NCBI RefSeq assembly: GCF_002000085.1
Contig: NZ_MUZU01000003.1
Span: forward strand, 1-64,000
Source of the DNA: Pseudocolwellia agarivorans
Lineage (GTDB): Bacteria > Pseudomonadota > Gammaproteobacteria > Enterobacterales > Alteromonadaceae
Direction: 5' to 3'
Length of the DNA: 64,000 bases
The notes below the pieces were generated by a model. That model was not told the DNA's origin, did not search any database, and worked only from the letters and a program-made list of their open reading frames with translations. This document shows, in pieces, positions 35,642 to 45,551 of this stretch (positions are counted from its first letter, which is position 1; each line of letters begins with the position of its first letter). The translations under genes were made by a program, and so were the position numbers.

Positions 35642-38600
35642 TTATATCGCATCAGTATAAGCTTTAAGTGATTTCAAGTGTGAACGTAAATACTCAATAG
35701 TAGCTCTATATTTTTTCATATGAGTTTCACTTGGAGCATCATCCATCATTTCTTTTAACGATAGACATGACGTGTGAATATTTTTGGCAGCCATCACTTC
35801 AGAGACTTTTAAAATAATTTGAATCGGCTTGGCTGTTTGGTTAAATTCATGTTTCTCTATAGCTTTTTCGAGAGAGGTTATCGATTTATCTAGATCATCA
35901 ATATATTCATCTATCATGTATGCCGCTAGTTCTGAAGAACCTTGATTGAAAGCATATTTTTCCATATCTAAAATATCGCTAGGTTGATAGTCAGTTTCTT
36001 CAGCAATAAAAGTCTGTGAGTAATTAATATACTCTTTATCTGAATCATCTAATTTATTCGTTTCATCTAAAAAGGCATCAAACGATTGCTCCTCATTAAC
36101 AGTAGCAACTGCTTTCTCTTTCACTCCAATATGAACTGCTTTTGATTTAAGCCACGGAGTCAGAATAACGATAAGCGCTTTTATATCTAATACCTGCGGC
36201 AAGGTTGACACTTTCCAATGCTTAGTTGCCTTTAAAAGGTTACCTGTTGGAGTATCAAATAGAATATCTTTAAACGTGAAAACGCCACGCAGAATATTCT
36301 GTCCTGCGGCTAACATAATGAAAGGTGAGCGTTCAAACTCAGACATAAGTATCAAGTATCGTCCTGATTGCCAATGCTTAACCATGGCAATAGGTTGAGA
36401 AACAACATGTACTTTTAACCCCAGCCATTGAAGAATTCTGATCAATAATTGGTGCTCTTCTGGTACAGAAACAGCCAATAGCACCTCAACTCTTGTAGAT
36501 TGATATTGATATTCGCTCAATACTTCAGCTTCAACAAGCATATTATCAGACGAGTCACTTGCTAATAACTCAAGTATTCTCGCTTGAAAGCTACTTTGAC
36601 ATAATGGCATAGATGATTGATTGTATAGCCCTTCTTTATGATAAGCACTATTAACCGGTGACTGCATAACTAACAATTTAGGTTTTTGCTTTTCAGGTAA
36701 GTGATTAATATGTTTTTTAATATTTTCATAATCAAGTCGTGAAACATCGTCGCCAATAATAATCAATGCAATAGGCTGACTAGAAAGGATTTCAGCACTA
36801 TAATTTTTCGTAAAATCATCAATACTATTTATTGAAAATACTGTGCCATCCGCTGCATTGATAGCATGAGTAATCGCTTTTTGTAAAAATGAACAAGCGC
36901 TTACTGAAACAATAGACCGCTGTTTTAAACTGCTTGTTTTTAATGTTTGCTCTAATAGGCTATGTTTTTGCTCAACAAGTAACATGCTGAACATAACTTT
37001 GAAACCATCATCTTGCAATTCACTCTCTATTTGATTGATATTAAAGCGCTGCATTAAAGTTTTAATATAAAAAATAATATCAGAAATAGAAGCCGACTTT
37101 ATGTCTTCATTTACTAATCTACTAACCAAATTAGGAAGTTGTTTTAACTTTTTAACTGGGGAAACGGTTAATGTGAACTGAACTGTTTGAGAACCAGTAT
37201 CACGATCAATCACTTTTAAACCTAATAACATTTTAGCATTAAATAATTCTGCTAGGGTTACTCTAATAACGCCTAATAACATACGATGAAATAAGCGATG
37301 ATCGACACTTGTATAATTAAGTAGTAGCCTGTCTGTTAGTAAATAAATTTGATTACGTTGAAGATGAGCTTCCGATATTGCATTAAATACAATCGCATGG
37401 AGTTCATCTTTAAAGCTGATATCTGTATTGTTTAACTGACGAGGGCTTTGTTGAAGTCTTGTTACAATATTACTTTGACGACACCAGTCAAAAATTCGCG
37501 TTAATTGTCGGTAAACAGGCAAAGAGCTTCCATTAACATCAACTGAGCTCCCCTGACTTTGCAACATGGCTCTTAATACCATTTTACTAAATCTATCTGT
37601 TGTTGTTGTCAATTCTTCAATGGAATGTGCTTCCACCGTTTTTAATCTATTTTTTAGTGAAACAATGGTATTTTTTAACTGCTCACTTTTTTCATTTCTA
37701 CTTAATGTTCCAAACCAGCGGGTACCGTCAAAACCTATAAACATTTCCAATACAATATTATTTTTGGTTTTGATCTGACAAGATTGTGTTATTTGAGAAT
37801 CGCGAACATTTTTAGCGACAATAATTACCTCTGATAATGACTGAGCCGTTATTAACTGACGCCAATGGTTTACCTTATTATTTGGTGAACTTGCTAACCT
37901 TAAAATGTCTTCGTTTAAATGAATATATTGACTAAACGGTTGATACTGCCAAATAGCAATACCATGATTTTTATAAATAAAAGAAAATTCATTATGTTGT
38001 GTATCAACCAAAGATTGGTATTGATTTTCACTATGTTCTGGTTTCTGAATTTGATGAATTAAACCGACAATACGTAAATGCTCTGCTGCTGTAACGTAAT
38101 CAGCCTGCTCTTGCTTTTTATCATCGCCAGCTAATAAATTTTCACATAAATTAACAGTATTTTCGCCATACGCTTTAATCCTACTTTTCAGTTTTAGCAG
38201 TATCAATAAAATCAGCACTAAACTAACCAAAACGCCAGCTATCAATCCATAGTAATAATGTTTTGCTGACAGTTCGTACGATACTTTTTCTAGCGTGTTA
38301 GCGATAAATGGGGGAACGATATACTGAGAAGATGTGAACTTCACACGTTTATTATCTGAAATATAAAGTTCGTTAAGTGTTTGATTAACTTCTTTGATTC
38401 GATTAAAAACTTCCTCAGCCAATCTTAGGTGGCTATACCATTTAGCCAAAACTCTTTGGTCTACATTGAGTAAAGTTTGTAGCTCTTCAATTCGATTTCT
38501 TATTGCTATATCCATCGGTTCACTTGTTAATACACTTAGCCAAGTACTTACCGCTAAATCTATTTTTTTGGTCACCGTATCAAAACTATCCACCGACTTA

Positions 38601-39241
38601 TTGATGCTCACGGATTCAAAACCTAAAATCGCTTCATCAAATAATATTAGTGATTTATTCAACTGGCTTAATATTTTAGTCACTTCAATATATTTAATAG
38701 CATTACCTGCAGGTATATAGCCGTTTTCACCATTTATAGTGACTTTATGATGCAATACAATTTGATCCTGAGTTTTATTCTCTATTTGTTCAATCAGATT
38801 ATTAATAAGTAATCGCAACTGAACGATCGCGGTATTTTTCAAAACTTCATTTCTAGGCTCATTAATTTTGATTCGATTTACAATATCTTTTATACGACTA
38901 ACTTCAGCAGCTATAGAGCCTACTTTCCTTCCATTAATTAAAGGTAATCTCGATATATTATCTATATTTTGTTGAATGAGTGCTAAAACAGAAGTTAATT
39001 CACTTGCGGTTTCACTATTTTTAAGAGATAAAAAATATTCATTATTTTCAAATACTAATCTCTGATATTCACGAGTATATTCATATTGAGGGAGTTGTTT
39101 TGTTATCAGTTCATTGACTTGAATATTACGTTGATAAAAAAGAAAAGATATAATTCCCACGATCAATAAAATAGATGAAAACAGAAAAATTAATGATCCT
39201 GAAATTTGACGATGAAAAGGTATATGTGACTTAAAACTCAT
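35642..39241 (-). CDS. Degenerate hybrid-sensor-kinase-like membrane protein
   Basis: Function unknown. The 1199 residues follow a BarA/TorS-like hybrid sensor layout but lack its chemistry. There is a membrane segment at about 14-36, a helical periplasmic region, a second membrane segment at about 330-352, and a PAS-like region (about 425-520, GIAIWQYQPF). A DHp-like helix at about 555 has no HELRTP motif. A HATPase-like region (about 630-760) has no N-box Asn or DxGxG. Two receiver-like domains (about 770-890 and 910-1030) have no acidic pocket or phosphoacceptor Asp where expected. An Hpt-like C-terminus (about 1085-1199) reads IILKVSEVMAAKNIHTSCLS, where the normal His of HxLKG is absent. 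It sits alone between orn and the DUF1289 gene in an otherwise conserved housekeeping block. The domain calls come from pattern, so they are tentative. Confidence 0.6.
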   Translation of the reverse strand: MSFKSHIPFHRQISGSLIFLFSSILLIVGIISFLFYQRNIQVNELITKQLPQYEYTREYQRLVFENNEYFLSLKNSETASELTSVLALIQQNIDNISRLPLINGRKVGSIAAEVSRIKDIVNRIKINEPRNEVLKNTAIVQLRLLINNLIEQIENKTQDQIVLHHKVTINGENGYIPAGNAIKYIEVTKILSQLNKSLILFDEAILGFESVSINKSVDSFDTVTKKIDLAVSTWLSVLTSEPMDIAIRNRIEELQTLLNVDQRVLAKWYSHLRLAEEVFNRIKEVNQTLNELYISDNKRVKFTSSQYIVPPFIANTLEKVSYELSAKHYYYGLIAGVLVSLVLILLILLKLKSRIKAYGENTVNLCENLLAGDDKKQEQADYVTAAEHLRIVGLIHQIQKPEHSENQYQSLVDTQHNEFSFIYKNHGIAIWQYQPFSQYIHLNEDILRLASSPNNKVNHWRQLITAQSLSEVIIVAKNVRDSQITQSCQIKTKNNIVLEMFIGFDGTRWFGTLSRNEKSEQLKNTIVSLKNRLKTVEAHSIEELTTTTDRFSKMVLRAMLQSQGSSVDVNGSSLPVYRQLTRIFDWCRQSNIVTRLQQSPRQLNNTDISFKDELHAIVFNAISEAHLQRNQIYLLTDRLLLNYTSVDHRLFHRMLLGVIRVTLAELFNAKMLLGLKVIDRDTGSQTVQFTLTVSPVKKLKQLPNLVSRLVNEDIKSASISDIIFYIKTLMQRFNINQIESELQDDGFKVMFSMLLVEQKHSLLEQTLKTSSLKQRSIVSVSACSFLQKAITHAINAADGTVFSINSIDDFTKNYSAEILSSQPIALIIIGDDVSRLDYENIKKHINHLPEKQKPKLLVMQSPVNSAYHKEGLYNQSSMPLCQSSFQARILELLASDSSDNMLVEAEVLSEYQYQSTRVEVLLAVSVPEEHQLLIRILQWLGLKVHVVSQPIAMVKHWQSGRYLILMSEFERSPFIMLAAGQNILRGVFTFKDILFDTPTGNLLKATKHWKVSTLPQVLDIKALIVILTPWLKSKAVHIGVKEKAVATVNEEQSFDAFLDETNKLDDSDKEYINYSQTFIAEETDYQPSDILDMEKYAFNQGSSELAAYMIDEYIDDLDKSITSLEKAIEKHEFNQTAKPIQIILKVSEVMAAKNIHTSCLSLKEMMDDAPSETHMKKYRATIEYLRSHLKSLKAYTDAI

Positions 39242-39426
39242 GAATATATAATTCTCTATTTACACGTACAAATAAAAATACGCATATGAATTCATTTATT
39301 GTGAGCCATAGTTTATTTAAATACAGATAAGAATCAATGTTTATTAATATAAGAGATAGGCTGTAATCACATTAAAGTAATAGCACTACAACCTTTATTC
39401 AAAAAGTGAAATAAGTAATTAAAACC

Positions 39427-39972
39427 TTACAACTTAAAAAAATGTTCTTGATAAACTTTAAGTTCTGCAATTGATTCACGAATATCATCCATTGCTAGAT
39501 GTGTTCCTGTTTTTACTACTTTATCTAACACTTCTGGCTTCCAGCGTCTTGCAAGCTCTTTTACCGTACTTACATCAAGGTTTCTATAATGGAAATAGTC
39601 TTCAAAATCAGGCATATATTTATTAATAAAACGGCGATCTTGCCCTATGCTATTCCCACACATAGGTGATTTGCCTTTTGGTACATATTGCTCAACAAAT
39701 TTAATCGTTTCTGTAGAAGCTGTAGCTATATCCGTCGTACTTTCTTGACAGCGTTTGGTTAATCCTGATTGCCCATGATGTTCAATACACCATGGATTCA
39801 TATTCTCTAAAGTTTCATTAGATTGATGAATGGCAAATACAGGACCTTCAGCCAATATATTAAGTTGACTGTCAGTAACAATACTCGCGATTTCCAAAAT
39901 CACATCCGTTTCTGGTTCTAGGCCTGTCATTTCAAGATCAAGCCAAATTAAATTCGTATCATTACGCGCCAT
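39427..39972 (-). CDS. orn: Oligoribonuclease
   Basis: DEDDh 3'-5' exonuclease that degrades di- to short oligoribonucleotides, including pGpG from cyclic di-GMP turnover. The 181 residues contain Exo[18 protein letters not shown] near 12, ExoII around [20 protein letters not shown], and Exo[14 protein letters not shown] near the end. Divergent from rsgA across 153 nt, the same arrangement as in E. coli. Confidence 0.98.
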   Translation of the reverse strand: MARNDTNLIWLDLEMTGLEPETDVILEIASIVTDSQLNILAEGPVFAIHQSNETLENMNPWCIEHHGQSGLTKRCQESTTDIATASTETIKFVEQYVPKGKSPMCGNSIGQDRRFINKYMPDFEDYFHYRNLDVSTVKELARRWKPEVLDKVVKTGTHLAMDDIRESIAELKVYQEHFFKL

Positions 39973-40125
39973 AAATGTTTCCTTGTTCCATGCTAATTCA
40001 CTTATTATTTATTAATGATCAGACAATGGTTAGATGAATTACTATTTTTAAGTATAATACGTGAGAACAAATAATGTTTAAAACCCTTTAAGCGAATAAT
40101 AAGCAATAAAATATGATTACTTCTC

Positions 40126-41163
40126 GTGACTAAACGTAGAAAACTGACTAAAGGTCAGGTTAGACGCATTAATGCGAATCAGGATAAAAAACTCAGTAAA
40201 AAAACGGATAGCGTACAATGGCTAGATGATGAGTTAAGTGAACCACAAACCGGTACTGTTATTAGCCGATTTGGTCAGCATGCCGATGTTGAAGACGAGC
40301 AAAAAAATTGTCATCGTTGTAACATTCGTCGGAGTGTTAAATCTTTAGTCTGCGGTGATAAAGTTTTATGGCGTTTAGGCAAAGAAACAAAACATAGTAT
40401 TACAGGAGTTATTGAAGCCGTACATGACAGAACGTCTATTCTAAGCCGACCTGATGTATATGATGGCGTAAAACCTATTGCCGCTAATATTACTCAAATT
40501 CTTATCGTGTCTTCTGTTTTACCCGCCTTTAATCCTGATATTATTGATCGATATTTAGTTGCTGCCGAACAAACCGGTATTACACCTATTATTGTATTAA
40601 ATAAGACAGATTTATTTGATGATACAAACCGCACTATCATTGAAAAACAATTAAGCATCTATAAAGACATTGGCTATCAAATACTCTATGTAAGTAATGA
40701 AACACAAGAAGGTATAGATACCTTAAAAGCACAGCTCAATCAGAACGTTAGTATTTTTGTCGGGCAGTCAGGTGTAGGAAAGTCGACATTAACCAATAGC
40801 TTAATGCCTGAGCTGGGATTAATAACTAAACAAGTTTCTGAAAACTCAGGATTAGGACAGCATACGACAACTGTTGCCCGATTATTTCATTTTAATGATG
40901 GCGGTGATCTCATTGACTCTCCAGGTATAAGAGAGTTTGGCTTATGGCATTTAACACCTGAGCAAGTTTGCTCTGGTTTTATAGAGTTTTCAGATTACAT
41001 TGGCACTTGTAAATTTAGAGATTGCAAGCATCAAAACGATCCTGGCTGTGCTCTGATTGAAGCGACTGAACAAAATAAAATACATAAAAAAAGGTTGGCT
41101 AGTTTTCAAAGAATACTCGCCAGTTTAGACGAAAACACACTAACTTCTCGTTTTAACGATTAA
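40126..41163 (+). CDS. rsgA: Ribosome small-subunit biogenesis GTPase RsgA
   Basis: Circularly permuted GTPase acting late in 30S maturation. The 345 residues have a basic N-terminal leader (KRRKLTKGQVRRINAN), an OB domain, then G4 (NKTD), G1 (GQSGVGKST, near 220), G3 (DSPGIREFG), and a zinc motif CKFRDCKHQNDPGC. The start is GTG at 40126; no in-frame ATG fits, since an upstream ATG at 40113 is out of frame and stops at once. It is followed 31 nt later by psd. Confidence 0.97.
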   Translation: MTKRRKLTKGQVRRINANQDKKLSKKTDSVQWLDDELSEPQTGTVISRFGQHADVEDEQKNCHRCNIRRSVKSLVCGDKVLWRLGKETKHSITGVIEAVHDRTSILSRPDVYDGVKPIAANITQILIVSSVLPAFNPDIIDRYLVAAEQTGITPIIVLNKTDLFDDTNRTIIEKQLSIYKDIGYQILYVSNETQEGIDTLKAQLNQNVSIFVGQSGVGKSTLTNSLMPELGLITKQVSENSGLGQHTTTVARLFHFNDGGDLIDSPGIREFGLWHLTPEQVCSGFIEFSDYIGTCKFRDCKHQNDPGCALIEATEQNKIHKKRLASFQRILASLDENTLTSRFND

Positions 41164-41194
41164 GTAAAAAATTAATATATTGAAAGGAAAACCT

Positions 41195-42061
41195 GTGATC
41201 ATTGATAGAATAAAAATAGCACTTCAATACATAATGCCTAAGCATGCTATTTCACGTTTAGTTGGAAAATTTGCTGCAGCGAAAGCAGGTTGGTTAACCA
41301 CTAAAGCCATTAAATGGTTCATAAAAGCTTACAACATTAACATGAGCGAAGCTAAACTAAAAAATGCAGAAGATTTTGAAACTTTCAATGATTTTTTCAC
41401 TCGTGAATTGGAAGAAGGCGCTCGACATATCGATAATGACAGTAAAACCCTTTGTTACCCTGTAGATGGCGCAATAAGCCAACAAGGCGATATTGAACAA
41501 GGTCAGCTAATACAGGCTAAAGGCTTTAATTATAGTTTAACAAGTTTATTAGGTGGCGATGCGAATGATGCTAAACCTTTTGAAAAAGGTAAGTTTTCTT
41601 GTATTTATTTGGCACCTAAAGATTATCACCGTATTCATATGCCGATGGCCGCAACGCTAAGAAAAATGATCTATGTACCTGGTGATTTATTTTCAGTAAA
41701 TCCCCTCACGGCTCAAAACGTACCTGACTTATTCGCTAGGAATGAAAGAGTAGTCACTATTTTTGATACAGAACATGGATCACTTGCCATGGTATTAGTG
41801 GGTGCCACAATTGTTGCTAGCATAGAAACAATATGGGCTGGAACGATTACACCACCTGCTGGTAAAGATGTATTTACTTGGGATTATCCTGCAAAAGGCG
41901 TTGATGCCATTCACCTAAAAAAAGGTGATGAAATGGGCCGATTTAAACTTGGCTCTACTGTTGTTTCTACTTTCTCTCCTAACATGATCGAATTTAACAA
42001 GTCAGCAGGAGAAGAAACTGTAACGCGCCTGGGTGAACATTACGCAGATATTTGTAGTTAA
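41195..42061 (+). CDS. psd: Phosphatidylserine decarboxylase proenzyme
   Basis: Inner-membrane enzyme that makes phosphatidylethanolamine. It self-cleaves at LGST (FKLGSTVV, near residue 245) to form the pyruvoyl group. Other hallmarks are the catalytic His segment YHRIHMP and [24 protein letters not shown]-type sequence near residues 165-190. I choose GTG at 41195, giving [17 protein letters not shown], because AAAGGA precedes it at about 7 nt and the product aligns with E. coli Psd. A TTG at 41180 would add five residues and has no site. It follows rsgA as in E. coli. Confidence 0.95.
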   Translation: MIIDRIKIALQYIMPKHAISRLVGKFAAAKAGWLTTKAIKWFIKAYNINMSEAKLKNAEDFETFNDFFTRELEEGARHIDNDSKTLCYPVDGAISQQGDIEQGQLIQAKGFNYSLTSLLGGDANDAKPFEKGKFSCIYLAPKDYHRIHMPMAATLRKMIYVPGDLFSVNPLTAQNVPDLFARNERVVTIFDTEHGSLAMVLVGATIVASIETIWAGTITPPAGKDVFTWDYPAKGVDAIHLKKGDEMGRFKLGSTVVSTFSPNMIEFNKSAGEETVTRLGEHYADICS

Positions 42062-42227
42062 CTTATATGTAAAAATGTATATAAATAATCACAACGTAAA
42101 TAAAGAATTGCGTAAATAAATAGCAATAAACAACAAAAATGCTACTTAATTACCATAAGCAATAATATTGTTTAATACTTTTTAGTTGCTCATTTTAGCG
42201 ACAAGAGATAGGATTAGAGGATATAAG

Positions 42228-42238
42228 TTTACTGTAAA
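42228..42238. promoter_or_regulatory. Possible operator before the BlaI-like gene
   Basis: TTTAC-T-GTAAA is a perfect 5+1+5 palindrome 35 nt before the BlaI-like ATG. BlaI/MecI repressors bind TAC/GTA dyads, so self-repression is plausible. Only one copy is seen and its spacing differs from the Staphylococcus sites. Confidence 0.3.
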
Positions 42239-42272
42239 ACTTAGCATTTATTATAAATTTCGGGGAAATTCA

Positions 42273-42656
42273 ATGAGTCGTAGTAAGTCTGGTCTCAAAC
42301 CTACTGAAGCAGAACTAACACTTTTAAATATTTTATGGGAATTAGGGCCTGCAACTGTAAGACAGATTCATGACCACCTCAGTAATACTCAAAACACTGG
42401 GTATACAACTGTTTTAAAAATATTACAGATTATGCATGAAAAAACCTTAGTTATTCGTGACGAAAGTAATAGAGCTCATGTATATGCTGCTGCAAACAGT
42501 GAGATGCAAACACAATCATCGTTATTGAAAGATTTGGTGTCTAAAGCATTTGGGGGTTCTACCTCTAAACTTGTTATGCGAGCTTTAGATGATTCAACAA
42601 GTAGTGAAGAAATAGCAGATATTCGAAAACTACTTAATAAACTAGAAGAACAATAA
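42273..42656 (+). CDS. BlaI/MecI-family transcriptional repressor
   Basis: Winged-helix repressor of the penicillinase-repressor family, normally inactivated by proteolysis when the paired membrane peptidase senses a signal. The 127 residues begin MSRSKSGLKPTEAELTLLNI. The helix-turn-helix contains VRQIHDHL and the wing GYTTVLKILQIMHEK, then a C-terminal dimer domain. The start at 42273 is favoured by the GGGGA site and by family length; an ATG at 42186 would add 29 unrelated residues. It lies 19 nt upstream of the M56 peptidase gene, the standard BlaI-BlaR1 pairing. No beta-lactamase gene is nearby, so the target is unknown. Confidence 0.92.
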   Translation: MSRSKSGLKPTEAELTLLNILWELGPATVRQIHDHLSNTQNTGYTTVLKILQIMHEKTLVIRDESNRAHVYAAANSEMQTQSSLLKDLVSKAFGGSTSKLVMRALDDSTSSEEIADIRKLLNKLEEQ

Positions 42657-42675
42657 TAAATAATACGGAAGTGTA

Positions 42676-44559
42676 ATGCAGGAAAGCTTTTTAAACAGCC
42701 CACTGATATATAGCATAGCACTTACTCTTATCCATTTTTTATGGCAAGGAGTGCTTGTTGCACTCGTATTAAAAACTCTACTGGCATTTACTCCCAATCA
42801 AAAATCACAATTAAGATATGCCTTTGCTTCAGGCGCAATGATACTAAATTTAATTTTGCCTCTGGTTACTTTTTTTATTATTTTTAAACCTGATTATCTT
42901 CAATTGTCTCAACATCTATCACAAACATCTATAACAGGCTTCGAGTTTACACAAATAATATCGCAGCAAGGTGAATGGTATTCTAACGTAATAGACTATT
43001 TACCCTATATAACATTTGCTTGGTTAACTGTTATATCTATTTTATCTTTAAAGTTATTATTTGAATTGTATTCTGTTAATCAACTGCCTAAGCAAGACAC
43101 CTTGATACCAGATACAGATTTACTTACTCGTTTTCAGGCTTTATCTCTTCAAATTGGTATTAAAAAAGTACCTACTTTATTGATCTCATTAAATACCAGC
43201 GTACCTATGGCAATTGGATGGATAAAACCTATCGTGTTAATACCCGTAAGTATGCTTACAGGCCTTACTCCAACTCAATTAGATATGCTAATATTGCATG
43301 AGTTGGCACATATTCGAAGATACGACTATATCGTTAACTTTATTCAATCTCTTGTAGAAATCATTCTTTTCTTTCACCCATGCGTAATATGGGTTTCCAA
43401 CCAAATGCGCAACGAAAGAGAATATTGTAGTGACGATATTGCAGTTAAACACTGTGGCAACCCTATCGCCTATGCTCACACGCTTGCAGATACAGCTTCA
43501 CTCTGTAATAAACATCGTCATCATTCTATACCTAGCATGGCAATGGCGGCGTCTGGTGGAGATCTAACCCAAAGAGTTTTACGATTGGTAAACGAACATC
43601 ATTGCTCCTCAAATAACCAAGTAAGTAAGTGGTTTGCATCTTTAACTATATTATCTGTTATTCTTTTTATTTCATCCCAACAACTTATTACACAATTGGA
43701 GGTTGAGCTTACCTCTTCGAGCTATACACCTAAAATTGAAGAACCTCACAACAAAAGAGTTCTAAATAGTAATAATGAGTTGTTTAATAAAAATGTAGAA
43801 AAAACGAATACTACTAATGATGAGCAATTGGCTAAGTCTAAAAAAGTAAAAGCACAAGTTGACTCACAAAGTATTGAACAAGTTCAAAATAACACTATTG
43901 AACAAAAAGAAGTTAATCAATCTAATATTGAAAAAAGTACAATCATCTCAAAAAACAAGCAAAAATTAGATGTATCTACCCAACAGATTTCTAATGATAT
44001 TGAAGATAAATTAGTAGAAATAGAAGTATCTACTATCAAAAAATACGCAAGCTCAAATAATAAATCGATATCTCAATTAACTTTTAAACAAACAAATTCA
44101 AATAAACAAACATCATTAACTAAAAGTGCTTACTCTAAACAGTTAGCTGAATTGAATACCGAACTTAATGATAACGAGTTAAGAACACCAGCTAAAAAGC
44201 TAAACATGAGTAACTCTTCAAAGCCTTACCAGAGTACTCAGCAAGCCACTTTAAATTCAAAAACGGAATTTGACAGGCAGCTAACTCAAAGCGCAGAACT
44301 TATTTATTCAGTGCCTCCTAGGTATCCTTCTACAGCAAAACGCAAAGGTATTGAACTGGAAGTAAAAGTAGATTTTACTATTGATGCTAAAGGTAATGTG
44401 AAAGATATTGTTTTTCCGACGGTAAAACATAAAATAAATTATTTTAAAACATCAGTACGTTTAGCTATTGAGAAATGGCGCTTTAAACCTGCAAAAAATA
44501 ATGGTGAAGCAATTGATAGTAAAATGTCTAAAATTTTTTCTTTCAGCTTGCACGAGTAA
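42676..44559 (+). CDS. M56 (BlaR1-like) membrane peptidase with TonB C-terminus
   Basis: Membrane-bound zinc protease, expected partner of the BlaI-type repressor. The 627 residues show about four membrane segments (about 10-35, 40-60, 110-130, 325-340) and the catalytic HELAH (ILHELAHIRRYDYI, near residue 206) followed by a downstream Glu in REYCSDD. Instead of the BlaR1 penicillin sensor, the C-terminal part is a long Ser/Asn/Lys-rich linker (about 350-530). A TonB-like domain follows (VPPRYPSTAKRKGIELEVKV to KWRFKPAK, about 545-627). This M56-TonB fusion is common in marine gammaproteobacteria. The signal and substrate are not known. Confidence 0.88.
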   Translation: MQESFLNSPLIYSIALTLIHFLWQGVLVALVLKTLLAFTPNQKSQLRYAFASGAMILNLILPLVTFFIIFKPDYLQLSQHLSQTSITGFEFTQIISQQGEWYSNVIDYLPYITFAWLTVISILSLKLLFELYSVNQLPKQDTLIPDTDLLTRFQALSLQIGIKKVPTLLISLNTSVPMAIGWIKPIVLIPVSMLTGLTPTQLDMLILHELAHIRRYDYIVNFIQSLVEIILFFHPCVIWVSNQMRNEREYCSDDIAVKHCGNPIAYAHTLADTASLCNKHRHHSIPSMAMAASGGDLTQRVLRLVNEHHCSSNNQVSKWFASLTILSVILFISSQQLITQLEVELTSSSYTPKIEEPHNKRVLNSNNELFNKNVEKTNTTNDEQLAKSKKVKAQVDSQSIEQVQNNTIEQKEVNQSNIEKSTIISKNKQKLDVSTQQISNDIEDKLVEIEVSTIKKYASSNNKSISQLTFKQTNSNKQTSLTKSAYSKQLAELNTELNDNELRTPAKKLNMSNSSKPYQSTQQATLNSKTEFDRQLTQSAELIYSVPPRYPSTAKRKGIELEVKVDFTIDAKGNVKDIVFPTVKHKINYFKTSVRLAIEKWRFKPAKNNGEAIDSKMSKIFSFSLHE

Positions 44560-44843
44560 TTCACTCCTAGCTATATATCAAAAAATAGAAATATTGAAAA
44601 ACACAGCCTTCCCTTAGCGACAAAAATTCTTACTTAATTTAAGATGAAACCTAGCATACTCTAATGTATTGTAGGGCACTCATATTTATAGAAAAAGAAA
44701 GGCTGTATACAATACATTTATTGTAATAAGTGATTGGCCGTTTCTCCTAGCATCAATCAACCCAATGATGGGGTTAAATATAGCTCAACTGAAAAATAAT
44801 TTAATAAAATTGTATTATAAATAAGTTATATGGAATGAAGATC

Positions 44844-45551
44844 ATGACGTCCCCACACATATTAATGATAGATGATGATCAAGAGCTTACAGAACTACTC
44901 GAAGAGTACTTTGTAAGTGAGGGCTTTCAATTTACTTGTTGTCATGACGGTGAGTCAGGTTTACATAACGCTTATAATAATGATATTGACCTTATATTAC
45001 TCGACGTAATGATGCCAAAGTTAAACGGTTTTGAAGTTTTAAAAGCCCTTGGAGGAAGACACACAACCCCCATACTTATGTTAACAGCAAAAGGTGATGA
45101 TACTGACAAAGTTTTAGGCTTAGAGTTGGGTGCCGATGACTATTTACCTAAGCCATTTAAACATAAAGAGCTGCTAGCTAGAATTAATGCCATATTACGC
45201 CGCATAGAAATAACTGAAAAAGATGGAATACTTAACACAAACACAGAGCTTTCAGTTAACCATGTAACATTGAACTACGCTACAAGAAAGGTGTTGTGTT
45301 ATGGGCATGTGATTGAGTTAACGGGTACAGAATATCAATTACTCGAAATGTTAATGATGCAGCCGAATGTTATTGTTAGTAAAAGCGAACTTTCGGAAAA
45401 AGTACTACATCGCAAACTTTCCGCATTCGATAGAAGTATAGATATGCATATTAGCAATATAAGAAGAAAGTTATTACCTTATAGTCCTTCAGATAAACTA
45501 AAAACAATTAGAGGCGCTGGATATATTTTTTTATCTGGGGAAAATAAATGA
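44844..45551 (+). CDS. cpxR: CpxR-like response regulator
   Basis: OmpR/PhoB-family regulator. The receiver has the acidic pair IDDDQE, phosphoacceptor Asp in LILLDVMMPKLNGF, the Thr in LMLTAKG and Lys in YLPKPF. The winged helix includes LTGTEYQLLEML and FDRSIDMHISNIRRKL, very close to E. coli CpxR. The start at 44844 (MTSPHILMID) is favoured by GGAA about 8 nt upstream; an ATG three codons earlier is possible. It overlaps cpxA by 4 nt (ATGA). No GTAAA-N5-GTAAA CpxR box was found in the 284 nt upstream, nor a cpxP gene. Confidence 0.88.
   Translation: MTSPHILMIDDDQELTELLEEYFVSEGFQFTCCHDGESGLHNAYNNDIDLILLDVMMPKLNGFEVLKALGGRHTTPILMLTAKGDDTDKVLGLELGADDYLPKPFKHKELLARINAILRRIEITEKDGILNTNTELSVNHVTLNYATRKVLCYGHVIELTGTEYQLLEMLMMQPNVIVSKSELSEKVLHRKLSAFDRSIDMHISNIRRKLLPYSPSDKLKTIRGAGYIFLSGENK

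Noticed and set aside
43700-44290. Repeat-rich low-complexity DNA within the M56 peptidase gene suggesting a separate gene or repeat array.
   Set aside because: The frame is continuous and the Ser/Asn/Lys-rich linker leads into a clear TonB-like C-terminus.
44560-44843. A cpxP-like small gene or Cpx box upstream of cpxR.
   Set aside because: No frame of suitable length and no GTAAA-N5-GTAAA element was seen.
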